Source: Sclerotinia nivalis
Taxonomy: Eukaryota; Ascomycota; Leotiomycetes; Helotiales; Sclerotiniaceae
DNA length: 64,000 nt
Direction: 5' to 3'
Assembly (NCBI GenBank): GCA_029531795.1
Contig: JAPEIS010000001.1
Location: forward strand, 434,001-498,000
The position numbers and the translations under genes are program-made. Positions 34,514 through 46,482 of the stretch are shown piece by piece. The notes beneath the pieces are model-generated. The model did no database searches. It was not told the DNA's origin and saw only the letters and a list, made by a program, of their open reading frames with translations. How positions within the stretch are numbered: the first letter of the stretch is position 1; every line of letters starts with the position of its first letter.

Positions 34514-36912
34514 GTTATGAGTCGGATCTTTACCGTGATAGAAGCTGATGAAGGGTTCTCGAAGGTAGGTTAGATATTGTGGAGGGGTTGTTGAAGTTGT
34601 TGTTGAGTCTTTATTGTAAGTGTATTCAAGGTTTGATTGAAGTTGTCAAGAGATGTTGTTGATATTTTATCAATGTAAAAGTTCCAAGAGCACAATCCAG
34701 AGGGCAGCTTAAGTACTCATTAGCCGAGTGTTCGCTACGGTAGTACAATACCTATGGAATTAAATATTCAAGCAACCAGTTGAATACAGCCATTGAACAC
34801 GAACTAGTAAATAAAAGTTACGCATGCCTAAACGACAATTACCACTGAACATTCTAGAAGAGCATCATCAACTAGAGCCTTGATACGACCTCCCGGATTC
34901 CAGAAGAATAGACAGATGCAAGCAATAGTTACAAAGAAGTTCCCTCTTCTCTAGATTCTAGCCTTCTACTCACTATTGTATTCACTATTTTGAATTCACT
35001 ATTTGAAATTCACCATTGTTTTCTCACAAGCACCAAAAGCATTCACATTCACATTTTAGATATCTCAAAAAACCATCCCATCAAAGCCACCACACTGAAA
35101 TAACAAAATAGAATGACCGATGATAGGTAGCAAGATCGACCCCGCAAGAGCTTCTAGACAAGAATATTTCTCTCATTGAAAATATTATGTCTGTCTATAG
35201 TATCTCAATTAGCAGATACATCAACGCTGAACGAAATTCATTCACACTACTAACTACCCAACGATATTCAATGATAAAAATCACAACAGATATATTCATT
35301 AGCAAATGAGCCATATATTCCCTCCTACACCCTCCAACTTTAGGGAATCGCTGGGAATATCAATTGTGCGAAAAGGTAGACAATAAGTATATCTCATAAC
35401 GTTGAAAGCGGATGTTTCTTCTGACTACCTTCACATCCGATACCAAATTCATTGTCTATATCGAAAACAGACAAGCTCACTCACAAGCTAGCCACCTCCC
35501 AACCTTTGATTTCATCAACACTAGTAATGCGCCTGTGGATCCGTTCACGGTAACTATGAAAAGACCATCGTACTTCAATGAACCGAACATTTCACAACAA
35601 CATCATCAATCACACCACACACACAAAGCAAAGCAGTAATTCTTCAAGGCCTAAGCCGGACTGTAGATTCCAAAACTATCTAGAAAAAAAGGCTAGCACT
35701 TCTTAAACCAGCTAGAAAGTTTCCCATATCTACACAAAATCCGTCGCCAAAATTTCTAGAAGAGGTGAACAAACTGTGTGAGCTCGCACCACCAAGGCAA
35801 TTTGAAAACACCTCTCCATCCATCCATCCCAACTGATGTATAGCATTGAAAGGTTACAAACAGCTGGGATACTTATCCCCGCTTCCCACATCGATGCACC
35901 AGGTGCAAAGCTCATCAACTCTCGAAAGTGGAGCGGGGATACATAGTCACATCCAACCCCGATCGTGACTATAGTCAAGAACATCATTTGACCGCCAAGC
36001 CAGTCTCTAAGGATTTCCGCAATATCAGTCTATGTGATACATATGATCTAGTGACCTCCATCCGACGCGATGCTGGGGCTGCCCTCTACAGCTATCATCG
36101 GAAGGTCCTCACCCAAATAGACAATACCCGATTGCGGAATTTTACGACATTTTTGTCAACCTTTGTACTGGCGCCGTATCTGTTCTTGATGAAAGGCAAT
36201 GGCGGATTTATAACTTCCCCGCCATGGCACTCGTATGATGACGTTCGCGGGCATCAATCGGTGCATTCATAGGCTGCGGCCTTAGTAACTCCTTACTCTA
36301 CCGCAAAGCACCAGCGAATCCTTTCGTGTTTGTCATACAATATAAGTACCAAACAATGGAAAAAATGAGCGGTATGAGTTTTTAGGATATTTGACTATCC
36401 CTGGCAGGCGTGACCATCCCACTCACCGGCACATCTGCCGTCGCATAGTTGTATTTCAAAGAAACCCATGATAGGCATAAGTAACCCAAACCCCTAAAAG
36501 TTACCCCAATTAAGTCGCCTACCATGTGTTCCTAATGTAAATCTTCTGGGGCCGAGTCCCCAACGCTGGCTCCAAAGCAAAGTCGACTCATTTAGCTAGC
36601 TGAGTCCCTTACTATCACGCTTGTCTCCTTCAGAAAAGATCCTACAACTAAGGTTACGGTGCGCCTGGAATAAACCGTATAGATAAACCTCTGAATATGG
36701 CATTCCCATCGAGGGCGATACTTTTAAACAGATAGTTTCTCATCAAGCTTCGCTCAGGCGCACCGTCAGGCGTCCAGACAGACTCTGAACGCCCTATTGT
36801 GCCGCTCACCCATGTGTACATAATATTCATAATGACTCGGGCCTTTTAATGTCATGCCCAGGACAAATTGAAACTCGCAAGCTTCGTGATTTAAAAATAA
36901 AATGGCGAGTAC
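34514..36912. other. Gene-poor stretch (2.4 kb)
   Basis: No supported gene. Frames at 35412-35639 and 35928-36272 (+) and 35730-35987 (-) lack any recognisable family or splice context. A 12-bp inverted repeat at 36656-36766 is listed separately. Confidence 0.45.
36656..36766. repeat. 12-bp perfect inverted repeat with 87-nt interior
   Basis: ACGGTGCGCCTG at 36656-36667 and its exact reverse complement at 36755-36766. The arms are GC-rich against an AT-rich background. It could be a small foldback element or a transcription-end structure. Confidence 0.6.
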
Positions 36913-39523
36913 TCAACCAAAGAATTCTCCGCCCACCAACGTCTCCCATGGTTTTGAAAGTTTCCAAGCCTTTTCCATCAATGTTCGTGCTTTGTGTGCT
37001 TGTGTCATTCCGTACCTCTCAACCCTGTTCATTCGTTCAAGGATATCGGATCTTTGCTTCTCATCTCGAATATCACACCCGGCCGTAAACATTGGAAACA
37101 ATAAGCAGGCTTCGGCACTGCTTCCTTTCCTAATCTTGTTGAAAGAGCCAAGGATTTCACCAACGGCATGTTGGACATCTTCGTGAACTGAAGGCTTTCC
37201 AAGTATTCTGCGATGAAGATGGACGAGCCCAGCAGAATGAAAGGCTTCATTGGTTGCGGCTACCTCAAGACTATCCCATCCATACTCTGCTTCGGACTTA
37301 GATTGCATATGAGTGCATGGCTTAGCTGGGTGACGACGTGACTCGATGAGATCTGCTTCAAGTTTGTGGGCACGGATGACTACTTCATCGGATGGTTGCC
37401 AATTTACATTAATTGTTGAATCAGTATTAATGCGAAGAGCATCACATTGGCGGGCAAGATTAGCGACCTTAGCAAGAATACGGACGCAACGACTGGTGAA
37501 ACCGAGGATACAATCAATCTGATAACCATATTCTTCATCTTCCGTTTCATAATCCAACATCCAAGCAGACGAAAGATTTTGACCACCACTCATACTGCCA
37601 AGGACATCCAAGTATGCAAACCAACTCCATAGAAAAGACGAGACCTTATCCTTGCGCGATAGAGTTTGCATTCGGTGGGCTCCACCTCTCGCGACAAGCA
37701 TTTGACGAGCGAATTCAAGGTGCTTCTGCCATGGAACGGCAACCCCAAAGACCTTTGGAGAGATTATTTCCAAAGATGCAAGCATGATCACCGTCGCAAG
37801 GTTGACATTCGACGTAATCTTGTTTGGATCATCTAGCGCATGCCTAAGGTTGGGAAAGATATCTTTGACCCACAAAGCTATTCGAGTGGCAGGTTCGGGT
37901 TGTCTCAGAAGTCTGGCCCGATGTGTGGCAGAGTATGCAAGTAGAAGATGCAAAAGATCGTCGTCCCGAACAGCCATCTGTGGTAAGATACTACGGAATG
38001 GATTGGACGAACAATTGTGCGGTATCAGACAACCTGCTGTGTGATCAAGAAAATGGTGCTAGGAAGGATTAGTTATTTAGCTCAAACGCAGCCACGAGAA
38101 AAGTCTTACAAAGTACTGTATTTAGATTAGCGAAGAGCGACACTGAATATTCGTACAACTCACAAGTAGGTTCATTGGATTTTCAAGCAGTTTCGCAGGA
38201 AGGGGTTGAAGTATGCGGGGTATGCATATCGAAACCGGTTTGTCATAGTATCCAACTTCAAGAGCCGTCTCATTACTTTCCATGCCGAACCCAAACTCCA
38301 TTGGCGACAATTCGCCTCCATTATCTACACCAGACTCCTGGTGAATACCCACTAGCGCGGAAGATGATTCTGAAATGACATTTACATCATCATTCTTTCC
38401 AATATCCAAATCTAGCAGACCTCGATCAATACCCCATGTATCGGTATCCTGATATACATCATGCATGTATGGAGTCCAATCCTGACTTCGGTAATCCCAT
38501 CCTTTTCCATTGCTCTGGTGATCCGACGCTGCTCCATCAGGCGGGCCCGATAACAATGAACTTACGGAGAGCCTGCGTGAATATTCGCGACTTGGTATAG
38601 TTTTGGTCTTATTAACGTCCACCCCACGTAGTGTTCCGGATTCTACCGGTGACATAGCAGGAATTGCATTTCGAGGTTCATCGGTGGAATCCAAACTGGG
38701 CACTAGAGGAGGAAGCATGCGTGAGTTATAGAGCGAGCTGTCATATCGAGTGCGTTTAGTAGGTCTGTCCATTGTAGAGCTTTCTGCTGCCGGTGTCCCG
38801 TGCCCGCTTCCGAGATATGGCGGAGTTGACATTGGGCTTTCAATGTTCAGAAATGCACCTCTGTTTGAATTTGAACTTCCAGATTCATCCGCAACTTGAA
38901 GTTGGCCAGATATCGATAGACCAGGTGATTGTGCCGAAAGTGGAGTGATTGGGGCACTGGATTGATGTCGTTCAAAATTTGGAGGCTGCTGCTGATTCGG
39001 GTGACCATAATCCGTGGGTAACGTATCTTGGAAAGTTGAAATCGGTGGATAAGCAGGTCCGGTCAAGGCGGGATCAATCATCGACATGTCTGCCATTTGA
39101 ACCCCATATGCCTTATCATTGCGGCTCAAATGCTCATCTCGAGGAGTAGACACCGTGGGAAAAGATTGGAAGCTTGTGAATGACCCCGAAGGATGATGAC
39201 TTGCATTTTGAGTAGTTTGAGTCATTAGGTTTGAGACCGAAAAAGCTCCCTGCCCAGTGCCGCCGTCATTTTGAACCTTCTTTTTGCCTCTACCCTCCCA
39301 ATTCAATCGTATGCTATAATCGCAGATTTCGTTCTGTTTCGAACAATTTACACATGTTGGGCGAGTTTCGTCGCATTTTACCTTTCGAGCTTTGCAGGGC
39401 CTGTGAAGGACATATATATTCAGTAAAATATTCGATGACATAAACATTACTACTAGCGTACCAACAGCCATTTCTACTCCTCTTCTTAGGCTCCGGTGCC
39501 CCGGCTTTCTTTGGACGTGGCAT
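36913..39523 (-). CDS. Zn(II)2Cys6 transcription factor with a 6-nt microexon
   Basis: Fungal-specific regulator with the binuclear zinc cluster GCWPCKARKVKCDETRPTC, then VNCSKQNEICDY (about residues 18-48), directly after a basic KKAGAPEPKKRSR start. Four exons (39523-39462, 39400-38164, 38115-38110, 38058-36913; 2451 nt) give 816 aa. The middle is long and Ser/Pro-rich. The C-terminal half is the fungal trans-activation region of the PF11951 type (ILPQMAVRDDDLLHLLLAYS, then SATHRARLL). The third exon is only TACTTT, coding Tyr-Phe. Without it the conserved reading NLL-YF-HHFLDHTAG is not obtained and the frame closes. An in-frame upstream Met at 39553 exists. No target pathway is evident; adjacent genes are housekeeping, so it does not look like a cluster regulator. 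Confidence 0.85.
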
Positions 39524-40155
39524 GATGGGAATGAACGAATGGTATACAAACAAATGACGATATCGATTTCCGACATTTGCTCAAGTTGCCGATATTTGAA
39601 TTAGGGTTGTCAGTATTTGAGTCGCCAGTGTCTTTTCCATAAGTAGAGTAAGCTTTGAGTTTAGTAGATGGCGCTATTGGATTTATCTGTATCGACATAA
39701 CGATAGACGAACGGGAAGAAGGCGTTAAGAAAGACAATGGCTATGGAATTTGAATATAAAGTCTAATATCAAAACCAGGATCAAAGAGACGAAAAGGATT
39801 GAGTGAAGTTATATGCAATGGAAATTAAATTCGTAATCAAGCCTTGAGATGGAAAGGTGTCTGTGGAGTAAGGTGGGAAGGTGGGAAGGTGGGAAGGTGG
39901 AAGGTGGAAGGTGGGAAAGTGGGGATAAAATAGAAGCTCTGAAGTTTTGCGATGAGGTAGATTGCCAATATGCGCTAATGCTGATAAGATCAAACGCTTG
40001 ACCAATAACAGATTTTGACCTTGACTAATGACGGATTAACATCAAGGATATAACAGGGTGTTCAAAAAGTCCCCTCGGCAATTTGTACTAGGTAGCTCAA
40101 AGTAGCTTGAAGTCTCGAATGGTCTGGTCTAAATCCGATATATCGAGCTTTTCTT
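39524..40155. other. Intergenic, promoter of Zn2Cys6 gene
   Basis: Contains the AAGGTGGG minisatellite at about 39870-39924. The frames at 39486-39737 and 39781-40005 are not supported. Confidence 0.5.
39870..39924. repeat. AAGGTGGG minisatellite
   Basis: About seven head-to-tail 7-8 nt units (AAGGTGGG and AAGGTGG), purine-rich on the plus strand, about 350 nt upstream of the Zn2Cys6 start. Confidence 0.75.
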
Positions 40156-42077
40156 TTACATGATGTCTATGTTGAGAATTTTAATATCTTCCTCTGGTTT
40201 CTCTTTATAGACTCGAGTATTTTCGATTTTGTGGACAACATCTAAACCTTGAATTGCCCTTCCGAAGATTGTATGTTTGTTGTCTAACCACGGCTATAGG
40301 AAAAGAGTTAGCACCCCGATCAATTAAAGAAATGCCATACGTAGGTATGTAAACTTACAGTCTTTTCGGTTGTGATGAAGAACTGACTACCGTTCGTATT
40401 TGGCCCCGCATTCGCCATACTAACTGTATAAGGTTTGTCATGTCTGAGAGAACTAAATTCATCGGCAAACTCTTTCCCCCAGATACTTTCACCACCAGTA
40501 CCATCTCCTAATGGATCTCCGCACTGGATCATAAACTTTCGAATGACACGGTGGAAGATAGTATTGTTGTAATAGCCCTGTTTTGAGTGCGTCACGAAAT
40601 TCTCAACTGCTTTTGGAGCTGCATCTGGAAACAAGCGGATATGGATATCTCCGTATGTGGTGTGGATAACAGCAGCCGTTCCAGTCTCGGCAGCCTTCGC
40701 CTCTGTCAATTTCTTTCCATTTGTATTGGTGGGTTTCTCATTTTGGACATCTCGTTCTGATTTGGAGACTTCTTCATCGTTTGTGAACATGTAGAACCGC
40801 ACTTTACCAACTCCGGTAGCAAATAATATCGGATCTCGAACTTCAGATTCCTGCAAAAGAGGGTTGTTGGATGCCGCCATTGCAACGGTCGTAATGCCTT
40901 TCTTTTGTGGTTGGCCCTGGTACATAGCAATGTTAAGGGGCCTAAAATTCTCATCTCCTCCATACACCTTTACAACTCGGTTTGTGTAAGTGTTCAAAAC
41001 CTTTGTGCCTAGCATTGATCCATAAATGATAAAGTGTCCCGTCTCGTCAAATATAACATTTGCTTTGTTTCGTAGGGTTGGCGTTTCGATCTCGCGTTCA
41101 GTAGCAAGTCGGCGACCGAACTCTAGATCTTCTAACTTCTTCAATGATGTTCCTGCCTGTTGCATTTCTTCGATAACCCGCAGGGATTCATCGTATGTAC
41201 GGTATAATTTTCCTGTTGGGAAATCAAACACCCGGACTTTTCGATCGGGGAATGAGAAAGTTGCGAATTGAGAACCAGTTGGAGAGATTGTCAGAGAAGT
41301 GGGTGTCGATTTCGCCTTCTTAAATTCGAAGAGATTCGTGGAAGATTTGTACTCGAAAACATTATCCGGTTTTTCGTGATTTCCTCCCGGACGCCAGTAT
41401 TCAATCATACCATTCTCGTCCGCTGATATCACGCAATTATAAGTATCATTGAAAGCCATCAGCGAGACAACGCTTCGATGTAAGCCTGTAATTGTATGTA
41501 TTGGTTCCTGGTTCTCCCCACGCCCATCGTATATCCGAATCGTATGATTAACCTCGTCAGATACAGCTAGTAAAGGAAGAGATGCGCCACGTCCATGTAC
41601 CCAGCAAACACATTTCGGTGTGAACTCTAAAGTTAGCATTGACAAGAGATCAAAAGTCATCACGTCAAAGATCTTGATTGTTTTGTCAGCCCCAGCTGTC
41701 GCAAAGCTCCGCCCATCTGAACTGATCGAAACACTCTTGATCTCTCCAACATGAGTCCTAAATTCCTTGACGAACTCAATGCCATCGCCTCCTTTCTTCC
41801 AGAATTTGACAACTCCATCGACAGAGCTTGTGATCAAAAAGTCCGTCAATGGAGTCATTGTGACGAACGAGATTTGTTCTTTGTGCATAAGAGATTTTGA
41901 ATATCGCGCAGAAGTTGGTAGAGCTGAAATGTAGAGCTTTTCGTAGGGAAGCTTGCGACGCTTCTTTTTGGGAGCTTCCGCAGATGGAAGTTGAGGTCCC
42001 ATATCATCATCGGACGAGGAGTCTTCATCTTCTGCATCGAGCTTCCGCTTATTAGAACTGAGAGCTATATCTGCCAT
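40156..42077 (-). CDS. WD40-cyclophilin fusion, PPWD1/Cyp15-type peptidyl-prolyl isomerase
   Basis: Nuclear WD40-plus-cyclophilin protein of the kind found in spliceosomes; it catalyses cis-trans isomerisation of prolyl bonds. Two exons, 42077-40359 and 40293-40156 (1857 nt), give 618 aa. The N-terminus is acidic then basic ([18 protein letters not shown], a conserved family start). WD repeats fill about residues 60-400 ([46 protein letters not shown]). The cyclophilin domain (about 460-618) has [14 protein letters not shown] with the catalytic Arg, [16 protein letters not shown], and, in the last exon, [12 protein letters not shown] with the cyclosporin-contact Trp. The last exon is needed to complete the fold, so the shorter unspliced end is not used. 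Confidence 0.92.
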
Positions 42078-42378
42078 CTTGATTGATTGGTTGATTAAAG
42101 AGGCAGATTGTGTGTGTGCTTAGAGAAATGGATTTTGTTGTAAGGAAGGTCAATTAACCATAACATCTGAACCACAAAATAATGCTGCAAGGCTGAGGCT
42201 AGTGTGCACTAGCGCGTTTCTCTGATAAAACAAGGCTGGATAACCTTACCTAAGTCTGGCTGCTACTCCACATAGACGTCACCAGTTTTAGTTCCATATA
42301 TATTTTGTGTATTAGGTACTCAAGTATAAGTATAAATTTTTATCTGACAAACTTTAAAACCTTCAAGAATCCAGCACC
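42078..42378. promoter_or_regulatory. Bidirectional promoter region
   Basis: A 301-nt head-to-head spacer between the PPWD1-type gene (-) and the FAR-17a-like gene (+). It must carry both 5' leaders. No specific operator recognised. Confidence 0.5.
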
Positions 42379-43181
42379 ATGGGTTCTACTTCAGCTGCCA
42401 ACAAGCTCACCTCCCGCCATCCCCTTCAACGTCTCCCTTCCCCATCTCCAACAATCTCCGCTCTCATCCATCTCATCGGGCTTACTTCCTTCTCTCTGTC
42501 TTATAAACATCTCTTCGACTTCCCAACATTCGTCAACTCTTCTTATGGCTGGCACTTCCAATATCTCACCATTATTGGTCTTACTCTAGCCTTCCTTACT
42601 TTTGTCTTCGGTTTCCTCTCCGACATCACTCTGTCCTCGAAACTTTTCCTGGTCAAAAATTCTCTTTCATTATGTTCTGCCCCTCTCGAAGTTTTGATAT
42701 CTGTTTTTTATTGGGGAATTTCGGCTATTGATAAGAAGCTTTTGATACCTCCCGAGATTGTTATTAGCCCATACGCTGATGTTGGGTTCCATGCTATGCC
42801 AGCTATCTTGCTGACCATCGATTTATTGTTTTTGAGTCCGCCATGGACGATTAATGCATTACCTGCTATGGGCCTCTCATCGACTTTAGCAATTGCATAT
42901 TGGGCTTGGGTGGAACAGTGTTACAAGTATAATGGATTGTGAGTATCATATAGCCGAACGTTCACGTCTGACGAAAAGTGTGATGAGTGCTAATATCAAT
43001 ATCTAGTTACCCATACCCATTATTCGGACATCTTGACACAATCCAAAGAGTTATGTTGTTTACCAGCGCTGCTTTGACGATGACTGGAAGTACGGCAATG
43101 CTTAAGTGGCTTTATGGAAGAGTTAACGGTTTGCAGGGTGCTCAATATAGGAGCACACCTAACAACATCAAGGGAGAATAG
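42379..43181 (+). CDS. FAR-17a/AIG1-like integral membrane protein
   Basis: Multi-pass membrane protein of the FAR-17a/AIG1 (androgen-induced gene) family. Animal members hydrolyse fatty-acid esters of hydroxy fatty acids. Two exons, 42379-42938 and 43007-43181 (735 nt), give 244 aa. Six hydrophobic helices can be seen, including YLTIIGLTLAFLTFVFGFLS and LSSTLAIAYWAWVEQCYKYN. The invariant-type His appears in GFHAMPAILLTIDLLFLSPP, and the intron restores NGFYPYPLFGHLD. The likely location is ER or another endomembrane. The enzymatic role in fungi is inferred from the animal family. Confidence 0.8.
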
Positions 43182-43711
43182 ACGATCATCATAGATGGAT
43201 TTATTTTGTGAAGAAAGCTATATACAGATATACAAATTCGGTTTCCTGTAATGTTATCTATACAATTCCAAATGAAGAATTAACACATCATGATGACATC
43301 CATTATTTGCCATCCTAAATCTCGAAAAGAAGCACAGTAAGCATGCGGCACATTAGTGTGGCTTGCTAAGCTAGCTGAGCTCCATATACCACCTTCCAAT
43401 CATCTATTTCAATTACATGCATTACCACATATCGATTAGATCCAAGATCTTCAGTGTAGAAAGCCAACGTATCATATCATCAATATATGTCGCACAGCCT
43501 TGAAAAACAACCGCTCAGCTGTCCGGATGGGGTTCGGAAGTATATCCCGGATTCAGCCCCCAATTGCGTATGCAACCTTGTGGCAGTCTTTTGGCACATG
43601 ATGAACATCCGGCATCAGCTTGGTTCTGAACAAGTGTTTGCAATTGCGATAAGTTGGTCACTACGAACTTAGATTTTTCTCCAATTCAATTTCCAAATCC
43701 GGTATATCAAA
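43182..43711. other. Intergenic
   Basis: 3' flank of the membrane-protein gene and promoter of the SDR-like gene. A short frame at 43487-43672 is not supported. Confidence 0.5.
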
Positions 43712-44927
43712 ATGGTCAAGCTTAGCCAAGTAATCGAATCCAACCAATCTATTCAAACTCTTCCCTTAGGCCTTGTATCCGTATTTGTAGGCGCGTCTCA
43801 TGAGTTTGAACGCGCTATCATTCGCAGCTTTGCCAAATATGAGAATGCGCCGAAGATATACATAATTGACAGCTTTGTTCATGAAAATAAACCCATTTCC
43901 TCCTTTGTCGAGGAATTGGAAAATATTAATCCCGCCGGCTCTTATAAAACTTTCAACGTGCGAATAGGAATTCTGTCTGAGGTTGATAGGGTATGCGATG
44001 AGATTAGGAAAGTGGAGGGATGTGTGGATTTATTGGTTATGAGTTGTGAATTCATGAGATTTCCTCCGGGAAAAGGTAATTTACTTTTCCTTCATCTATT
44101 CGAAACTTCTCTTCCACCATTATGTTATGTCACACGGAATAGGACTTCGTTAAGCTGATCCTTTACTTAAAGATAGGAGTGCGTATGAAGAAAGCCATCT
44201 GTCAGATGAAGAAGCACGTGGAGGTATTTTATTTGATATAGCTCTTCAATTCTACATTCGCCAACGCTTCATCACCAATCTTCTTCCTCTTCTTTCCAAA
44301 AGTCGTTGCCCCCGTGTCATTACCCTCCTGCTGCCTGGAAACGACAGTCCAGCATACTTTGAAACGCTCGATTCAAGTAAAAAGTATTTGGATACCGGAT
44401 CAATCAACCATGCAACCTCCCTCTTATTCTCCGAATACGCCAAAACGCACCCAGAAATCACATTCATCAATGTTTTCCCCGGGATCTTAAGCTCCGATAC
44501 TTGGGATCGTATGATGAACCCCGTCCAGGGAATCTCATGGTATCCCGCCACAGTTCTCAAGTGGACTATGCCCCCATTATTCAAATACTTCATGTGCATC
44601 CCCGCAGAAGAAGTAGCAGAGCGTATCGTCTTCCAAGCAACAAGTGTCCGATATCCTCCGGGGAAAGAGAAAAGAGATGAAGGGAAAGTGGCGGGATTAG
44701 CGGAATGTCCACCAGCCTGGAAAATTTCTGTTGCGAGAGCAATGGTTATGAAAGATGGACGGGGAAATGGTGTGTATAGGATTAATGAGGAAGGTGAGGC
44801 GTGCGAAGAGAGTGAGGTGTTGAGTCGATATCTTGAGCAGGAAGAGGGGAAATGGCTTTTGGAACATACCGAGGAGGTGTTTGGGAGGATGCTGAATGCG
44901 AAGAGGGCGTCTAATAATGCAACTTGA
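43712..44927 (+). CDS. SDR-like Rossmann-fold protein with eroded motifs
   Basis: Short-chain-dehydrogenase-related protein. Two exons, 43712-44075 and 44173-44927 (1119 nt), give 372 aa. The acceptor ACTTAAAG at 44165-44172 is the one that keeps the frame (GKDRSAYEESHLSDEEARGG). The Rossmann start LGLVSVFVGASHEFERAIIR replaces the usual T-G-x-x-x-G-x-G. VDLLVMSCEF stands at the N-A-G/strand-4 position and VITLLLPG at strand 5. The usual Y-x-x-x-K is not evident; NHATSLLFSEYAKTHPEITF occupies the later helix. FINVFPGILSSDTW is the family's later F-x-x-x-x-P-G segment. It belongs with a set of poorly characterised fungal SDR-like proteins and may lack classical dehydrogenase chemistry. The long minus-strand frame over it (44252-45049) is its shadow. 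Confidence 0.7.
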
Positions 44928-46482
44928 AGTGGCAAGTTACAGGCGAAGTGAATTTTGGCTTCTTTTTGGGTTTTCCATTTACCTCTGGGGATGCGGCCGC
45001 AGAAAAGCAAGGATTTTCGTAGCTGTGTTGAGATTGACTTTGGATTCATGAAGTTTTAAATATTCTCATCCTTAAGAAATGCAGCAGCGTGATGTTTTAT
45101 AACACACTTTGCCGAAATGTTGTTTGATATCTACAAAAACAAAGCAAGACCCACAATTTTCCATATTTACAATTCCATCCCATCTTTTGCAATTCAACCC
45201 CCTCCCTCCAAAAACAACCTCTCTAAATAAAGCTACCAGAAAATCCCCTAAAAAATCCCCCTAGCCCCCTCCCCACAACATCTGCACCAACAAAACATCC
45301 AAAAATACCAAAAGTTCGGACCCCAGTATATATCTGGGGACCCTACATCTTTGTTGACCATATATATTCGTGGTATCCCTGACTCCGAAGGGATCGAATG
45401 CTCCCCACAAAGATACCACTCCGAACCTCGAGTTGTTGCGTCTAGCTGTTGAGCTAGATTGTCGTGTTTGTCATACCACCATTTGACGAGGAGGTGGGTG
45501 GTATTTTTGGTATATTGGTTAGCGAGGAGGGCGAATATTATTGTTGTTTTGTTAGGGTTCTAGCGTTTTGTTACTTTTGTTTATGGACGATGGAAACTTA
45601 TGGTAGCGCTGGGAGTTTGTTTGAGATCGTGGGAATTAGTGGAGGAGAGAGAGTATTGAGATTGTCCATTTTGCAGTTCGATTCAAGTATTCAGTCTTCA
45701 ACACTTCAATATGTATCTCACAGGTACTAAATGTCAACTACCACAAATATCATGATTTTCTTTAATCGTAGTTTGCGGGTAAAACAAATGTCTTTTCATA
45801 TGTGAGACATGCATATATATCGGCGATCGAGGCGGAGACTGATACCTGCAACCATTTGCTTGGAAGAAAATTCACAATGCCAGTTCCGCGAATCGCGAAT
45901 TTCTATGTTTACTTACATAACGCAAATATTTTGAACCTGCTCACTTGTACATGGGCTGGGACACACTATTAGCATCCGCTTCATATGTCCCTAGAAATGG
46001 ATAGAAGGCAAGATATCTGCACAAAAGATTCCACTCTCAACACGTTTCATCTGAGATCTTTCCAAGACGAGCCCCGACCTGTAATATCATATGAATCTCC
46101 ATTTTCAACCCAAACTTCCCAATCCACGTTCCAAGCTCATAGTTCCACTTCACTCACACTCGCATTTAATCTTCAACTCAGCGGAAATAACCCGACTCCA
46201 GAGCCAAAAGATGACCAACCCTGTCCCTGAACCCTCACTCCCCTCCTCAAACTCCGTCTCCAACTCAAACTTCAGCTCCAGTTCCACTTCCAATGCCAAT
46301 TCCATCTCCGACTCCAACAACAACAACCCCCCAAAAATCATCCTCACAAAAAACAATCCCTCTTACCCGCCTTCCCCAAACCGCTCAACCGCTCAACCAC
46401 ACTCCCCAAACCCTCCAACGCGAACAATTACCCCACACAACCAAGATACCAAACCAACACCAACATAGGACTCCCGCTCTTC
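44928..46482. other. Intergenic with nested inverted repeats
   Basis: Apart from the structure at 45314-45426, short frames at 45464-45730, 45985-46230 and 46091-46468 (+) are low-complexity (Ser/Asn/Pro) and unassigned. Confidence 0.45.
45314..45426. repeat. Nested inverted repeats, branched stem-loop
   Basis: The outer stem pairs GTTCGGA (45314-45320) with TCCGAAC (45420-45426). Directly inside is hairpin CCCCAG-TATATAT-CTGGGG (45321-45339). A second stem pairs GTGGTATC (45370-45377) with GATACCAC (45412-45419). An alternative hairpin, ATCCCT-GACTCCGA-AGGGAT (45375-45394), competes for part of it. All arms are perfect. It could be a small foldback element or a structured RNA. Confidence 0.6.

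Noticed and set aside
35928..36272. 114-codon plus-strand frame
   Set aside because: No homology recognised, no partner exon found, and composition not distinct from the spacer. Could be revisited with RNA data.
44252..45049. 265-codon minus-strand frame over the SDR-like gene
   Set aside because: It is the antisense of a spliced gene with family resemblance; the minus reading has no recognisable domain.
36913..45049. A secondary-metabolite cluster around the Zn2Cys6 factor, SDR and CoA ligase
   Set aside because: No polyketide synthase, peptide synthetase, terpene synthase, P450 or transporter lies nearby; neighbours are housekeeping genes.
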